Source: Candidatus Viadribacter manganicus
GTDB taxonomy: Bacteria > Pseudomonadota > Alphaproteobacteria > Caulobacterales > Aquidulcibacteraceae
Length of the DNA: 64,000 bases
Direction of reading: 5' to 3'
Assembly: GCF_001679665.1 (NCBI RefSeq)
Contig: NZ_CP013244.1
Coordinates: 3,531,001-3,595,000 of the forward strand
How positions within the stretch are numbered: the first letter of the stretch is position 1; each line of letters opens with the position of its first letter. Below the pieces are notes generated by a model that did no database searches, had not been told where the DNA came from, and worked only from the letters and a program-made list of their open reading frames with translations. Positions 35,923-47,625 of this stretch are shown here, piece after piece. The position numbers and the translations under genes are program-made.

Positions 35923-36948
35923 ATGCTTTCGTGTCTTCTCGGTCTCCGCCAGCCCAAGCTCGATGCGGAGACGCGCGCATTCTTTCGGGACGCGTGTCCT
36001 TGGGGCTTCATTGTTTTTCGCGAGGCGTGCGTCTCGCGCGAGCAGCTACGTGCGCTCTGCGCCGATCTTCGCGACACGGTTGGTCACGACGCGATTGTTT
36101 GGATCGATCAAGAGGGCGGCCGTGTTGCGCGACTGAAGGCGCCGGAGTGGCCAACTTGGCCTGCCGCTGGAAAGTTTGGTGAAATCTACGCCAAGCAGAA
36201 AGACGCCGGTCTGGAGGCGGCTTATCTTGGCTACAGGCTGATCGCACACGAACTGCGTGACGCTGGTCTCGATGGCGATTTTGCACCGGTGCTCGATGTG
36301 CCGGTTGAAGGTTCCGACAAGATCGTTGGCGATCGCGCTTTCTCTGCAGATCCTAAGATCGTTGCGCTGTTGGCGCGTGCTGCCCTCAACGGCCTTCATG
36401 ACGGCAGCGTCGCGGGCTGCATCAAGCACATGCCCGGTCACGGTCGCGCGACCGCCGATAGCCACTTGGCGTTGCCGAAGGTCGGCGCCCAGGAGATCGA
36501 CCTCGCCAACGACGTCCTGCCATTCACGGAACTCGCTGATGCCGAGGCCGCTATGACTGCGCACATAGTGTTCAAGGCATGGGACCCCGATCGGCCGGCG
36601 ACATGCTCGCCTGTCGTAATTGATGAGATCATCCGTAAGCGCATCGGTTTTCAAGGCATGCTGATGAGCGATGATTTGGACATGCATGCCCTGCAGTACG
36701 CTCTGAACGGCGGGCTCAAGGAACGCGCTGAAGCAGCTGTTGGGGCCGGATGCGATGTGGTCCTCCAGTGTTCCGGCGTTCTGAAGGAGATGCAGACCAC
36801 GGCGGCAGGTTGCCGTGAACTTGCCGGCCTGCCGCTGGTTCGCGCGCGCGCTGTAGAAGCTTTCGCAAAACGCCCACCGCGCGAGTTCGATGCGGGGGCA
36901 GGCTGGGCTCGATTCAAGCAGTTGATGGCTGATTTCGCGCCAGCGTGA
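35923..36948 (+). CDS. nagZ: Beta-N-acetylhexosaminidase NagZ
   Basis: A 341-residue GH3 enzyme of peptidoglycan recycling, releasing GlcNAc from muropeptides in the cytosol. IVWIDQEGGRVARL at 58-71, DFAPVLDVP, the GH3 histidine loop CIKHMPGHGRATADSHLALP with His174/His181, and LMSDDLDMHAL with the nucleophile Asp are present. GGA precedes the ATG at 35923. Stop-to-start gaps of 9 and 15 bases to its neighbours indicate one operon with the SPOR gene and scpAB. Confidence 0.93.
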   Translation: MLSCLLGLRQPKLDAETRAFFRDACPWGFIVFREACVSREQLRALCADLRDTVGHDAIVWIDQEGGRVARLKAPEWPTWPAAGKFGEIYAKQKDAGLEAAYLGYRLIAHELRDAGLDGDFAPVLDVPVEGSDKIVGDRAFSADPKIVALLARAALNGLHDGSVAGCIKHMPGHGRATADSHLALPKVGAQEIDLANDVLPFTELADAEAAMTAHIVFKAWDPDRPATCSPVVIDEIIRKRIGFQGMLMSDDLDMHALQYALNGGLKERAEAAVGAGCDVVLQCSGVLKEMQTTAAGCRELAGLPLVRARAVEAFAKRPPREFDAGAGWARFKQLMADFAPA

Positions 36949-36963
36949 CGCTATAAGGCTCCC

Positions 36964-37782
36964 GTGAGCGAAGACGCGGAAAATCTCGAACTAGACCTCG
37001 GCGCCGCCGAGGAGGCGGAAGGGCGCGAGGCCCTTTTGCTTGCGCTCGATGCGTTCGAAGGACCGCTGCATCTGCTGCTGGAACTTGCGCGTACGCGCAA
37101 GATCGACATTGCGAAGATTTCGGTTGGCGAGATTGCCGATCAGTACTTGGCGTTCATCGAAGAAGCGCGCGCGCACGACATGGAGATCGCTGGCGACTAT
37201 CTGGTGATGGCCGCTTGGTTGGCGCTCATTAAGTCGCGAATGTTGATCCCGAAGCCGCAGCTGCCGGCCGATGAACCCGATCCATTGGAGCTTGAAGAGG
37301 CTCTACGCCTCAAGCTGATGAATTTGGCAACGGCGCGCGCTGCCGCGAAGAAGCTCGAAGAATTGCCACAACTCGGCCGAGACGTATTCCTCAACGGCCA
37401 GCCACAACCGACTGTGCTCACCAAACAAATCGTCTGGCGCGCGGATCTTTATGAATTGTTGAATGCGTATTGCGCCGAGCGTTCAAAGAGCGTCCGCAAG
37501 CGCGCCTACCGCACGTTCGTTCGCCGCGCCTACCCATTGGAAACGGCGCGCAAGAAACTCGAACAAGCGCTGGCAAGACTTGAGGAATGGCGTGCCATCG
37601 ACGCGGTGGCGCAAGCGACCGACACTGGCCCCGATGCACCGCCGCCCGAGAGCTATTTGGCGTCGACGTTCGGCGCGGCGCTCGAATTGGCGCGCGAGCA
37701 TAAACTTGAATTGCGTCAGGCGGAGGCCTTCGCGCCGCTGTTCTTAAGGGCGCGCGCCGTTCAGAGTGGACGCACAGAATGA
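36964..37782 (+). CDS. scpA: Segregation and condensation protein A
   Basis: A 272-residue kleisin that bridges SMC heads. LDAFEGPLHLLLELARTRKI and DIAKISVGEIADQYLAFIEE give the N-terminal helical domain, LVMAAWLALIKSRMLIP follows, and the C-terminal winged helix is in LYELLNAYCAERSK to the end. It starts with GTG, AAGG upstream. The stop overlaps the scpB start by four bases. Confidence 0.93.
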   Translation: MSEDAENLELDLGAAEEAEGREALLLALDAFEGPLHLLLELARTRKIDIAKISVGEIADQYLAFIEEARAHDMEIAGDYLVMAAWLALIKSRMLIPKPQLPADEPDPLELEEALRLKLMNLATARAAAKKLEELPQLGRDVFLNGQPQPTVLTKQIVWRADLYELLNAYCAERSKSVRKRAYRTFVRRAYPLETARKKLEQALARLEEWRAIDAVAQATDTGPDAPPPESYLASTFGAALELAREHKLELRQAEAFAPLFLRARAVQSGRTE

Positions 37783-38510
37783 CGGCCGAGAACGATCCAC
37801 CGCTAGCGGACACGATGCGCCGTATCGAAGATGCTTTCTCAGAAGGCGGCGAGGAGCGCGTGCGTGCGCAGCCGAGCGCCGATGCAATCCGTGCCGCAGA
37901 AGCTTTGTTGTTCGCCGGCGGAGAGCCGATCACGGCGAAAGCCTTGGGTGAGAAGCTGGGCCCCGCCGTCGACGTGGCCGCCGTGCTGATGAAGTTGAAG
38001 GGCGATTACGCAGACCGCGGCGTTCAATTGGTCGAGGCGGGGGGCGCGTGGCGCTTCCAGTCCGCGCCCGATCTTGGAGCCCTCTTTGCTGAGACACGTG
38101 AGGCGCCTCGCAAGCTTCCGAAAGCCGCGATGGAGACGTTGGCGGTTGTTGCATACCACCAACCGGTCACGCGGGCGGAAATCGAGGACATTCGGGGGGT
38201 AAGCCTCTCTCGCGGCTCGATGGAATTGCTTCTGGAGATCGGCTGGATTCGGCCACGCGGCCGCCGCCGGACGCCCGGCCGGCCGCTGACCTTCGGCACA
38301 TCGGACGCGTTCCTTAGCCAGTTTGGCCTAGCCTCGCTTGACGCCCTCCCGGGCAAGGACGATTTGAAGGCCCTGGGCCTTCTCGATCCCCGGGCGGCGG
38401 GAGCCATTGACGTTCCGCGCCCAACCGAGGACATGGCCAGCGACGAAGAACCACTGTCGCCAGGTGACGACGCGGCAAGCTTTTTCGTGGATCATCTGGA
38501 AGACGAATAA
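37779..38510 (+). CDS. scpB: Segregation and condensation protein B
   Basis: A 243-residue tandem winged-helix protein of the SMC complex. RAAEALLFAGGEPITAKALG opens domain 1; AAMETLAVVAYHQPVTRAEI and EDIRGVSLSRGSMELLLEIG, then PGRPLTFGTSDAFLSQFGL, form domain 2, all diagnostic. A 30-residue acidic N-terminal lead and a C-terminal acidic tail extend the core. Translation is coupled to scpA by ATGA. Confidence 0.93.
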   Translation: MTAENDPPLADTMRRIEDAFSEGGEERVRAQPSADAIRAAEALLFAGGEPITAKALGEKLGPAVDVAAVLMKLKGDYADRGVQLVEAGGAWRFQSAPDLGALFAETREAPRKLPKAAMETLAVVAYHQPVTRAEIEDIRGVSLSRGSMELLLEIGWIRPRGRRRTPGRPLTFGTSDAFLSQFGLASLDALPGKDDLKALGLLDPRAAGAIDVPRPTEDMASDEEPLSPGDDAASFFVDHLEDE

Positions 38511-38555
38511 GGCGTCCCTCCCGGCGCCCCACCTGCAGTTTGGAGTACCCGTTAG

Positions 38556-38771
38556 ATGCATATGCCTGGCCTTATTCCGCTCCTCATCGTGCTGGGGCTG
38601 GCCTTCCTGCTGTTCAGCCGTCCGGGCCGCATTTCGAGCCTGATGGAAGATCTCGGCAAAGGTATCTCCGGCTTCCGCAAGGGTCTGAGCGAGGGCGACA
38701 AGCCGCCCGCGCAAGAGCCGCCGCCAGCCCAGGTGCGCGACCAGTCCACCAACGGAGACCGCGCGCAATAA
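38556..38771 (+). CDS. tatA: Sec-independent translocase subunit TatA
   Basis: A 71-residue protein with one N-terminal membrane helix (IPLLIVLGLAFLLFSR), the FSRPGRI hinge and an amphipathic helix SLMEDLGKGISGFRKGL, as in TatA. GGAG ten bases upstream supports the first of two nearby ATGs. The polar first residue before the helix, Gln or Glu in many TatA proteins, is Pro-Gly-Leu here. Followed by tatB and tatC, which settles the identity. Confidence 0.88.
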   Translation: MHMPGLIPLLIVLGLAFLLFSRPGRISSLMEDLGKGISGFRKGLSEGDKPPAQEPPPAQVRDQSTNGDRAQ

Positions 38772-38797
38772 TCTGCTAGCGCGCGGGACAGCCGCCC

Positions 38798-39232
38798 ATG
38801 CTTCCAAGCCTTGGCTTCAACGAGATCGTCATTCTCGGAATCCTCGCCCTTGTGGTCGTGGGGCCGAAAGACTTGCCGCTGTTGTTTCGCAAGCTTGGGC
38901 AATGGACGGCGAAGCTGCGTGGCATGGCGCAGGAGTTTCGCACAGGTTTCGACGAGCTGGCGCGTCAGGCTGAACTCGATGAGTTGAAGCGTGAAGTTGA
39001 TGCGCTGCGGCGTACGACATCGCTGCAGGAGATACGAAGCGAAATCACCAAGCCGCTGGCGACCTTGGAAGACTACGCTGGCATCAAGTCTCAGCCTGCG
39101 ATCCCGGCGCCTGCTGTGACGGCGCCGGTCGAAGCGCCCGTCGAGCCGCCGGCGGGCGAAATTGGCGTTGAGCCGGACGTTGAAAAGGTGGCGGACGAAG
39201 CCGTGGCGCCGGTTGCGCGGAGCGCCCCGTGA
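38798..39232 (+). CDS. tatB: Sec-independent translocase subunit TatB
   Basis: A 144-residue protein: LGFNEIVILGILALVVVGPK is the TatB membrane helix with the conserved Glu at residue 9 and the VVGPKDLP hinge. The amphipathic part has KLGQWTAKLRGMAQEFRTGF, then a coiled helix to about 85 and a Pro/Ala/Val-rich tail. TatB forms the twin-arginine receptor with TatC. The last four bases GTGA start tatC. Confidence 0.93.
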   Translation: MLPSLGFNEIVILGILALVVVGPKDLPLLFRKLGQWTAKLRGMAQEFRTGFDELARQAELDELKREVDALRRTTSLQEIRSEITKPLATLEDYAGIKSQPAIPAPAVTAPVEAPVEPPAGEIGVEPDVEKVADEAVAPVARSAP

Positions 39233-40077
39233 CGGCGTCGGCGCAGAAAAAAACCAACAACGAAGATGAAATCGAGGCGTCGCGTGCGCCGTTGATGGAT
39301 CATCTGATCGAGCTTCGTGACAGGCTGATGCGCGCGCTGCTGTGCGTCATCGTTGGCGTCGTCATCTGCTTTTTCTTTGCCGATCAGCTGTTCTTGTTCT
39401 TGGTGCAGCCGTTCCAAGCGGCGATGGCGGCGCAAGATCCCGATGCCGCCGGGCAGGCCGTGGAACTCATCAATACCGGTGCATTTGGCTTCTTCTCGGT
39501 GAAGATGCAGATCGCGCTTTTTGGCGGCATCGTGCTGGCGTTTCCTGTGATCGCCTGGCAAGCCTACGCGTTCATTGCGCCTGGGCTCTATCGCCAAGAG
39601 CGTGCGGCGGCCGCGCCATTTCTCATTGCCGCTCCGGTGATGTTCGCGCTCGGCGCGTCATTCGTGTTCTATTTTGCGATGCCTTACGCGCTGCAGTTTG
39701 CGCTGAGCCAGCAAGTGACGAGCGGGCCGGTGCATGTCCGGTATTTGCCGAAGGTCGAAGAATATATGGGGCTGGTCACCACCTTGGTGCTGGCGTTCGG
39801 CCTCATGTTCCAATTGCCGGTGGTGCTCTCGCTGCTGGGGCGCATTGGCATTGTGTCGGCGTCGTTGCTGCGGAGCGGGCGCCGGTACGCGATCGTGGGC
39901 ATTGCAGCCTTCGCGGCGTTGGTGACGCCCAACGATGTCGTGTCCATGTTCGTCATGGCGGCGCCGGTCTATGCGCTTTACGAAATTTCGATCTGGATCG
40001 TGGCCGCGATAGAAGCCAATCGCGCGCGCCGTGAAAAAGCCGAGGCCGCGGCGGCAGTGCAGCCGCCCGCCCCGTAG
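39229..40077 (+). CDS. tatC: Sec-independent translocase subunit TatC
   Basis: A 282-residue six-helix membrane protein. MDHLIELRDRLMRALLCV is the conserved cytosolic N-terminal motif that contacts the twin-arginine signal, FIAPGLYRQERAAAAPFLIA includes the catalytic-loop region, and FGLMFQLPVVLSLLGRIGI is the late signature. Starts with GTG, GGAG eight bases upstream. Completes the tatABC operon. Confidence 0.95.
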   Translation: MTASAQKKTNNEDEIEASRAPLMDHLIELRDRLMRALLCVIVGVVICFFFADQLFLFLVQPFQAAMAAQDPDAAGQAVELINTGAFGFFSVKMQIALFGGIVLAFPVIAWQAYAFIAPGLYRQERAAAAPFLIAAPVMFALGASFVFYFAMPYALQFALSQQVTSGPVHVRYLPKVEEYMGLVTTLVLAFGLMFQLPVVLSLLGRIGIVSASLLRSGRRYAIVGIAAFAALVTPNDVVSMFVMAAPVYALYEISIWIVAAIEANRARREKAEAAAAVQPPAP

Positions 40078-40100
40078 CGCTCGTGCGCGGGTTCCGCTAA

Positions 40101-42178
<2,078 letters not shown>

Positions 42179-42233
42179 GCGCCCGAGAATGCCAAAATCC
42201 TCGGCGCGCGTCAGCTCTTTGCGGCAGCCTTGC

Positions 42234-42449
42234 TTAGTCGTCCGAGCTCAGGCGCGAACGCAGCGCGTCGCGCCCGATCGATGCGCCGTGAAATTCAGGC
42301 GTCGTTGTTTCGGGTTCGAGCGGGGCGATGACCGCCGGGCCGAAGCTCTCGTCCTGATTTTGTGCCGGAACGGCGCAGCCGTGCAGCGCCATAACTGCGA
42401 AAGCCAACGCCACGAGCACGGCGAGGCTGGCGAATGATTGTTGAGCCAT
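42234..42449 (-). CDS. Small predicted lipoprotein or exported protein
   Basis: A 71-residue protein with an N-terminal hydrophobic segment (LAVLVALAFAVMALHGCAVP). Cys25 could be lipidated, though LHGC is a poor lipobox because of His. The mature part is acidic and Pro/Thr-rich. No family recognised. It is 55 bases upstream of aat on the same strand, and a stem-loop precedes its start. Confidence 0.55.
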   Translation of the reverse strand: MAQQSFASLAVLVALAFAVMALHGCAVPAQNQDESFGPAVIAPLEPETTTPEFHGASIGRDALRSRLSSDD

Positions 42450-42455
42450 GAAAAC

Positions 42456-42483
42456 GTGAACCCCAGTCGAATTTCGGGTTCAC
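42456..42483 (-). promoter_or_regulatory. Stem-loop just before the small lipoprotein start
   Basis: A perfect 8-bp inverted repeat GTGAACCC/GGGTTCAC with a 12-base loop ends six bases before the ATG, followed on the minus strand by GTTTT. It could hinder ribosome access or stop part of the transcription from accC. Only the structure is seen; function is inferred. Confidence 0.35.
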
Positions 42484-42507
42484 ATCTGCAAGCAACGCGC
42501 CGTTAAC

Positions 42508-42975
42508 TCAGTTCGAGGGCAAGCCGAGAATATCTGGCGCCACGCCATGGCGGCTGGCCCAGTCAATCCAAGCTACATCCGTAGGCGCGATGACGTGCTC
42601 AAGCACGACCCAGGTCCCGTTCTCGTTCTTGAGCAGTGCGTGAACGCCGCCACCGGTGTCCATGGCGCCGTTTTCGTAGCGGCTGGCGAGATTGGTGGTC
42701 GTCCAATTGATTTCTGTGCCGTCGCCGTTGCGGACCTGCGCGTCGACGTAAGCCCACTCATCGCGCACGTTTACCGTCGTCGGCTGCAAGCTCACCGGCT
42801 GACCAACCTCGTCGGCCACAACGGGTTGGAGCACGTTGAGCAGCAACTGTGTTTGCGCATCATCGACGCCAGGCGCCGAGACGGCGGGTGCATCGGGCGT
42901 TTCAGTCGTTGCAGCCGGTGGAGGCGAACACGCCACAGCCAATCCAGCCATAACGGCGACCAGAAATATCCGCAT
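42508..42975 (-). CDS. Predicted lipoprotein of unknown function
   Basis: A 155-residue protein with a lipoprotein signal (LVAVMAGLAVACSPPP, lipidated Cys16). The mature part has a Pro/Thr linker to about 38 and then a compact domain (LLLNVLQPVVADEVGQPV, WAYVDAQVRN, HALLKNENGTWVVLEHVIAP) that resembles small periplasmic beta-rich NTF2-like folds; no family recognised. It starts three bases after accC on the same strand and so is probably co-transcribed with it. Confidence 0.7.
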   Translation of the reverse strand: MRIFLVAVMAGLAVACSPPPAATTETPDAPAVSAPGVDDAQTQLLLNVLQPVVADEVGQPVSLQPTTVNVRDEWAYVDAQVRNGDGTEINWTTTNLASRYENGAMDTGGGVHALLKNENGTWVVLEHVIAPTDVAWIDWASRHGVAPDILGLPSN

Positions 42976-42978
42976 GCT

Positions 42979-44334
42979 TCAACCCTCCGCTGCAGCTTTC
43001 GCCGCGAGGTTCTTTTCGAGCCAATGGATCGAATAGTCGCCGTTGATGACGTCGGTCTCGTTCATCAGATCGCGGAAGAGAGGCAGCGTGGTCTCGACCC
43101 CGGTGATGACCATTTCATTCAACGCGCGGCGCAAGCGCATCAAGCATTCGGCGCGATCACGCCCATGCACGATGAGTTTGCCGATTAGCGAGTCGTAGTT
43201 GGGTGGAATCGTGTAGCCGGCGTAGATGGCGCTATCCAAGCGCACGCCGAGACCGCCTGGCGGGTGATATCCCGTGATCTGGCCCGGTGACGGGCGGAAG
43301 GTCGCGGGGTTCTCGGCGTTGACACGGCACTCGATGGCGTGGCCGTTAAACTTCACATTCTCTTGCTTCACCGAAAGCTCGGCCCCGTCAGCGATACGAA
43401 TTTGCTCGCGTACGAGATCGAGGCCGGTGATCATCTCCGTCACCGGGTGCTCGACCTGGAGGCGGGTGTTCATCTCGATGAAATAAAATTCGCCGTCTTC
43501 GTATAGGTACTCAACCGTGCCGACGCCAAGATAGCCGAGCTTCTTGATCGCGTCGGCCGTGACCTGGCCGATGCGAGCGCGGTCTTCGGCGTTCAACGCC
43601 GGTGACGGCGCCTCTTCCAAGACCTTCTGGTGGCGCCGTTGCAGCGAACAATCACGCTCGCCCAGGTGGATGACGTTGCCGTGTGAGTCAGCGACGATCT
43701 GGATCTCGATGTGACGCGGGTGCGTCAGAAACTTTTCCATATAGACTTCGTCGTTGCCGAACGCCGCCTTCGCCTCGGCGCGAGCAGTGTTGTAGGCCTC
43801 GACGACTTCTTCTTCCGAGCGCGCGACTTTCATGCCGCGCCCGCCGCCGCCGGCAGCCGCTTTGATCAAGACCGGATAGCCGATGCGCTTGCCGTTCGCT
43901 TTGGCGTCGGCTTCGTCTTTGATGCCGCCGTCGGAGCCCGGTACAACAGGCATGCCGGTATCGATGGCCGCTTGTTTGGCCGCGATCTTATCGCCCATCA
44001 GCCGGATGTGCTCGGCGGTGGGGCCGATGAAGGTCATGCCGTGCTGCGTGACGATTTCAGCGAACTTGGCGTTCTCTGAGAGGAAGCCGTAGCCGGGGTG
44101 AATGGCTTGCGCGCCCGTGATCTCGGCGGCGGCGATGATCGATGGAATATGCAAATAGCTCTTCGCGGCCGGTGGCGGGCCGATGCAGACGCTTTCGTCG
44201 GCGAGGCGCACGTGCATGGCTTCGGAATCGGCGGTTGAGTGCACCGCGACTGTCGAGATGCCCATCTCTTTGCACGCACGATGAATCCGCAGCGCAATCT
44301 CGCCACGGTTCGCGATAAGGACTTTTTCGAACAT
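42979..44334 (-). CDS. accC: Acetyl-CoA carboxylase, biotin carboxylase subunit
   Basis: A 451-residue ATP-grasp enzyme that carboxylates biotin on AccB, first step of fatty acid synthesis. [35 protein letters not shown], the glycine-rich ATP lid [34 protein letters not shown] with catalytic residues, and [13 protein letters not shown] are all canonical. Follows accB by three bases. Confidence 0.97.
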   Translation of the reverse strand: MFEKVLIANRGEIALRIHRACKEMGISTVAVHSTADSEAMHVRLADESVCIGPPPAAKSYLHIPSIIAAAEITGAQAIHPGYGFLSENAKFAEIVTQHGMTFIGPTAEHIRLMGDKIAAKQAAIDTGMPVVPGSDGGIKDEADAKANGKRIGYPVLIKAAAGGGGRGMKVARSEEEVVEAYNTARAEAKAAFGNDEVYMEKFLTHPRHIEIQIVADSHGNVIHLGERDCSLQRRHQKVLEEAPSPALNAEDRARIGQVTADAIKKLGYLGVGTVEYLYEDGEFYFIEMNTRLQVEHPVTEMITGLDLVREQIRIADGAELSVKQENVKFNGHAIECRVNAENPATFRPSPGQITGYHPPGGLGVRLDSAIYAGYTIPPNYDSLIGKLIVHGRDRAECLMRLRRALNEMVITGVETTLPLFRDLMNETDVINGDYSIHWLEKNLAAKAAAEG

Positions 44335-44337
44335 CGG

Positions 44338-44910
44338 TTACTCGATGATCATCAGCGGCTGATTGAACTCAACGGGATCGGCGTTGCCGACTAGGATCTG
44401 CCGAACAGTGCCGTCGCGCGGGGCGTGGATTTGGTTGAACGTCTTCATGGCCTCGACGAGCAGGATGGTCTGGCCTTTCGTGACCTTGTCGCCAGCGCGC
44501 ACAAACGGAGGCGCATCTTCATTGGCGGCAAGATAAGCGGTGCCGACCATAGGCGAGAGGACAGCGCCAGGGTGTGAGGCGGCGTCTGCCGGCGTGGGAG
44601 GCGCAGCGACCGGCGCTGGCGGCGGTGCGGCGGCGGCAGGCGGCGGTAGCGCGGCGGCGGGCGCCGGCGCTGAGTGAACGACGTGGGTGTGAGCCGGCGG
44701 CGGCGCCATCACTAATGTCCGCGCCAAGCGTAGGCGAAGTTCGCCGTATTCGACTTCGATTTCAGTCAGGCCAGAATCGTCTAGCACCTTGGCGAGATCT
44801 CGCACCAGTTCAGCGTCAACGCCATGCGTTGGTTTGCGCTGCGGCGTGCGCTTCTGCGGCACACGCGCCGGAGATTTCTTCACCACTGCTCGAGACCGTT
44901 TCTTGCTCAC
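44338..44910 (-). CDS. accB: Acetyl-CoA carboxylase, biotin carboxyl carrier protein
   Basis: A 190-residue carrier. After a basic, Arg/Lys-rich N-terminal 30 residues, longer than in E. coli (156 aa), comes [20 protein letters not shown], a Pro/Ala linker (about 70-115) and the biotinyl domain with [11 protein letters not shown], biotin on Lys156. [20 protein letters not shown] closes the fold. Overlaps aroQ by four bases, the usual alphaproteobacterial aroQ-accB-accC order. Confidence 0.95.
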   Translation of the reverse strand: MSKKRSRAVVKKSPARVPQKRTPQRKPTHGVDAELVRDLAKVLDDSGLTEIEVEYGELRLRLARTLVMAPPPAHTHVVHSAPAPAAALPPPAAAAPPPAPVAAPPTPADAASHPGAVLSPMVGTAYLAANEDAPPFVRAGDKVTKGQTILLVEAMKTFNQIHAPRDGTVRQILVGNADPVEFNQPLMIIE

Positions 44911-45365
44911 GCGCTTTGACCTTCATTCGCCAGCAAGGCAGCCGCCTCGATGGCCAGTAAATACGATGTCGCCCCAAAGCCGGCGATCACGCCCTTTGCG
45001 GCTTTGCCCACTAACGAAACGTGACGGAATTCTTCACGTGCTGATGGGTTGGAGAGGTGGGTCTCGATCACCGGAACGCCGATGGCTTTGATGGCGTCAT
45101 GGATCGCGACTGAGGTATGGGTATAAGCCCCGGCGTTTAGAACGACAGCCGCCGCCTTGTCGCGGGCTTCTTGCAGCCAATCGACCAATTCGCCCTCGAT
45201 ATTGGATTGCCGGAACAAGACCGTACGACCAAGTTGTCCGGCGCGCGCGGCGCAGGCCTTCTCAATGTCCGCAAGAGTGGCGCGGCCATAGATTTCAGGC
45301 TCCCTGGTCCCCAACAGGTTCAAATTGGGGCCGTTCAGCACGTAGATCGGTTTTGCGTCCGGCAT
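44907..45365 (-). CDS. aroQ: Type II 3-dehydroquinate dehydratase
   Basis: A 152-residue shikimate-pathway enzyme. The ATG at 45365 gives the normal length; GGGGA is unusually close to it (two bases), so an upstream non-ATG start is not excluded. [19 protein letters not shown] holds the catalytic Tyr26, [18 protein letters not shown]-like strand and helix hold Asn and His, and [19 protein letters not shown] binds substrate. First gene of aroQ-accB-accC. Confidence 0.95.
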   Translation of the reverse strand: MPDAKPIYVLNGPNLNLLGTREPEIYGRATLADIEKACAARAGQLGRTVLFRQSNIEGELVDWLQEARDKAAAVVLNAGAYTHTSVAIHDAIKAIGVPVIETHLSNPSAREEFRHVSLVGKAAKGVIAGFGATSYLLAIEAAALLANEGQSA

Positions 45366-45457
45366 CGTCCCCAAAAACGTACCTTGCGCGGGCGGATAAC
45401 GGGCCTGCGTTGAACCCCGGCTCAAGGGGCTCTAAGTCGGGGCGGATAGGAAGGCCT

Positions 45458-45658
45458 ATGCGTCTGACGGTCAATGGTGAAACGCGAGAAGCGCCCGATC
45501 AGGCGACGCTTGCGGATCTGCTCGCCTCCCTGGGGATCGATGGGCGGCGCGTCGCCGTCGAACGCAACCGCGAGATCGCGCCTAAGTCTCTGTGGTCGCA
45601 GATTGTTTTGGCTGAGGGGGATCAGCTGGAGATCGTGCAGTTCGTGGGGGGCGGGTGA
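45458..45658 (+). CDS. thiS: Sulfur carrier protein ThiS
   Basis: A 66-residue ubiquitin-like protein: MRLTVNGETREAPDQATLAD, VAVERNREIAPKSLW, and a C-terminal QFVGGG whose Gly-Gly end becomes a thiocarboxylate for thiazole synthesis. AGGAAGG precedes the ATG. It is divergent from aroQ. thiG follows only after an unrelated gene. No TPP riboswitch is visible in the 92-base leader. Confidence 0.92.
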   Translation: MRLTVNGETREAPDQATLADLLASLGIDGRRVAVERNREIAPKSLWSQIVLAEGDQLEIVQFVGGG

Positions 45659-45664
45659 GCCGCG

Positions 45665-46855
45665 ATGGCGTCCAATCTCGAAGCGTCGCTAGTTGAGCGT
45701 GCGAGGCGCCTTGGAATTGTCGCCTACGAGGGCCGCTTGATCCACGACGCTCAGCCCGGGATCGCGGAAGCCACGATTGTTGAAATCGAACGCCATTGCC
45801 GTGGGCCGTTGCCAAAGGGCCTAAAGGACCTCTGGCGTGCCTCATTCGGGGGTTCAATTGACTACGACCTCGAAGCGGCGTTCGGCGATTCAATCGTAGA
45901 GTTTTCTTTCACCGAATTGTTCTTTCCCGGCAGTGACGGCTATCGTGACCTTTGGGGATGGATCGAACACGAAGCCGAACTTGCGCAAGAGGCTGCCGAG
46001 AGGGCTCGCCGCAAGTTTGATGGCCGTTTAAGCTATCTCCCATTCGGAGGCTTTGAGTACGCCGATCGACTGTACGTCTGCGTCGAACCCGGCCCGGACT
46101 TCGTCTCCGTCCACGCCTGGATGCAGGGGCTTCCGCCCGGATGGGTCATGCGGTTGAACGAAGACCGCGTGAGCCGCATAGCTGACGATATCCCGTCACT
46201 CTTCAAATTGCTCGATCTCGCAAGCGACCCCTTCATTGAAGGTGATGAACAGTTCGCGATGGGAGAGCAATTGGCGGCAATCATCCAAGAAGTTTTAAAC
46301 GAAGACCGGCCCCTTGCCGATGCATTGCGGGGCATCGTGCGCGGCGCCGTCGTGGATTGGCGCGGCGCATTGGCAAGCGGCGCGATAGCGGGCGAGCCGC
46401 GGCTGCGGCGCGTCGCGATGAGGGACGCCATTACCCGAGACGACCGTGAGTTGTTGTCTCAGCTCGAGGCGGCGAAGTGCTCGTTCGATGAACCGCTGCG
46501 GGCGACAGGAAACGCTCTCGATCTCGCACTCGCGCTTGGCCATGTGGAACTCGCTGAGCTCTTCTTTAAGAAGGGTGTGAATGCGGTGAACGCGGTGAGC
46601 AACGGCGCTCACAACGCGCCACCGGACTTTGTGCGTCGCCTTCTTGAAGCCGGTTCGCGCCCCAACCGCATCGCCGCGCGGTCTGCTGCACTCGCTGGCC
46701 TCCACGACAGCGCCGTGCTGATTGCCTCGGCGCTGACACGTGATGAGCGGTCCAAATTGGTCGCTGAACTCGATCCAGACAGGGCCCAGGAAAATTGGAA
46801 GGCGATTGAAATGTTGCGCGACGCCTGCCTCGCGATGGATAGAAGGCGCCAATGA
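45665..46855 (+). CDS. SMI1/KNR4 (SUKH)-like protein with C-terminal ankyrin-like repeats
   Basis: A 396-residue protein. About 30-190 looks like a SUKH domain: [54 protein letters not shown] and [13 protein letters not shown] match the family's opening helix, GG turn and F-G-D-like core. About 260-390 has ankyrin-like helices ([52 protein letters not shown]). SUKH proteins include immunity proteins to polymorphic toxins and eukaryotic SMI1/KNR4; ankyrin immunity proteins also exist. It lies seven bases after thiS and overlaps thiG by four, so it is translated with the thiazole genes. No toxin gene is adjacent. Confidence 0.68.
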   Translation: MASNLEASLVERARRLGIVAYEGRLIHDAQPGIAEATIVEIERHCRGPLPKGLKDLWRASFGGSIDYDLEAAFGDSIVEFSFTELFFPGSDGYRDLWGWIEHEAELAQEAAERARRKFDGRLSYLPFGGFEYADRLYVCVEPGPDFVSVHAWMQGLPPGWVMRLNEDRVSRIADDIPSLFKLLDLASDPFIEGDEQFAMGEQLAAIIQEVLNEDRPLADALRGIVRGAVVDWRGALASGAIAGEPRLRRVAMRDAITRDDRELLSQLEAAKCSFDEPLRATGNALDLALALGHVELAELFFKKGVNAVNAVSNGAHNAPPDFVRRLLEAGSRPNRIAARSAALAGLHDSAVLIASALTRDERSKLVAELDPDRAQENWKAIEMLRDACLAMDRRRQ

Positions 46856-47625
46856 CAGACTCCCCACTCACCATCGCCGGCCAGAGCTACAGCTCCCGCC
46901 TCATCATCGGCACCGGCAAGTACAAAACCTACGCCGAGAACGCAGCCGCGCTTGAAGCCAGCGGCGCCGAGATCGTCACCGTCGCGGTGCGGCGCGTGAA
47001 TCTCTCCGATCCCAGCAAAGAGCGTCTCACCGATCACATCGATCCGAAGAAGACGACCTTCCTGCCCAACACCGCCGGCTGCTTCACCGCCGACGAAGCT
47101 TTGCGCACGCTCCGCCTCGCACGCGAGGCGGGCGATTGGAAGCTGGTGAAACTCGAAGTTCTAGCCGACCAGAAGACGCTCTATCCAGACATGGAAGAGA
47201 CGCTTTCCGCCGCCAAAATCCTCGTCGCCGAGGGTTTCGAAGTGATGGTCTATTGCAGCGACGATCCGGTCTACGCAAAAAAACTCGAAGACGCCGGCTG
47301 CGTTGCCATCATGCCGCTGGGCTCGCTCATCGGCTCCGGTCTCGGCATCCAAAACCCGGTCAATATCAGACTTATCGTTGAACAGACCAAAGTGCCCGTG
47401 ATCGTCGACGCCGGCGTCGGCGCCGCGAGCGACGCCGCCATCGCGATGGAGCTAGGCGTCGACGGCGTCCTCATGAACACCGCAATCGCCGAAGCTAAGG
47501 ACCCGGTGCGTATGGCTCGCGCGATGAAACACGCGGTTATCGCGGGGCGTGAGTGTTATCTTGCAGGCCGCATGCCCAAGAAGAAATACGCCGATCCCTC
47601 TAGCCCTCTCGGAGGATTGATCTAG
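46852..47625 (+). CDS. thiG: Thiazole synthase ThiG
   Basis: A 257-residue TIM-barrel enzyme that forms the thiazole phosphate of thiamine from DXP, dehydroglycine and ThiS thiocarboxylate. FIGTGKY-like [35 protein letters not shown] with Schiff-base Lys100, [16 protein letters not shown] and [20 protein letters not shown] are diagnostic. Codons here are richer in C-ending forms than most neighbours. The start overlaps the SUKH-like gene stop. Its stop interlocks (CTAG) with the minus-strand frame. Confidence 0.96.
   Translation: MTDSPLTIAGQSYSSRLIIGTGKYKTYAENAAALEASGAEIVTVAVRRVNLSDPSKERLTDHIDPKKTTFLPNTAGCFTADEALRTLRLAREAGDWKLVKLEVLADQKTLYPDMEETLSAAKILVAEGFEVMVYCSDDPVYAKKLEDAGCVAIMPLGSLIGSGLGIQNPVNIRLIVEQTKVPVIVDAGVGAASDAAIAMELGVDGVLMNTAIAEAKDPVRMARAMKHAVIAGRECYLAGRMPKKKYADPSSPLGGLI

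Noticed and set aside
45366-45457. TPP riboswitch in front of thiS
   Set aside because: The CUGAGA and the ACC-GAUC-type conserved blocks of the thi-box are not present, and the leader is too short for the full fold.
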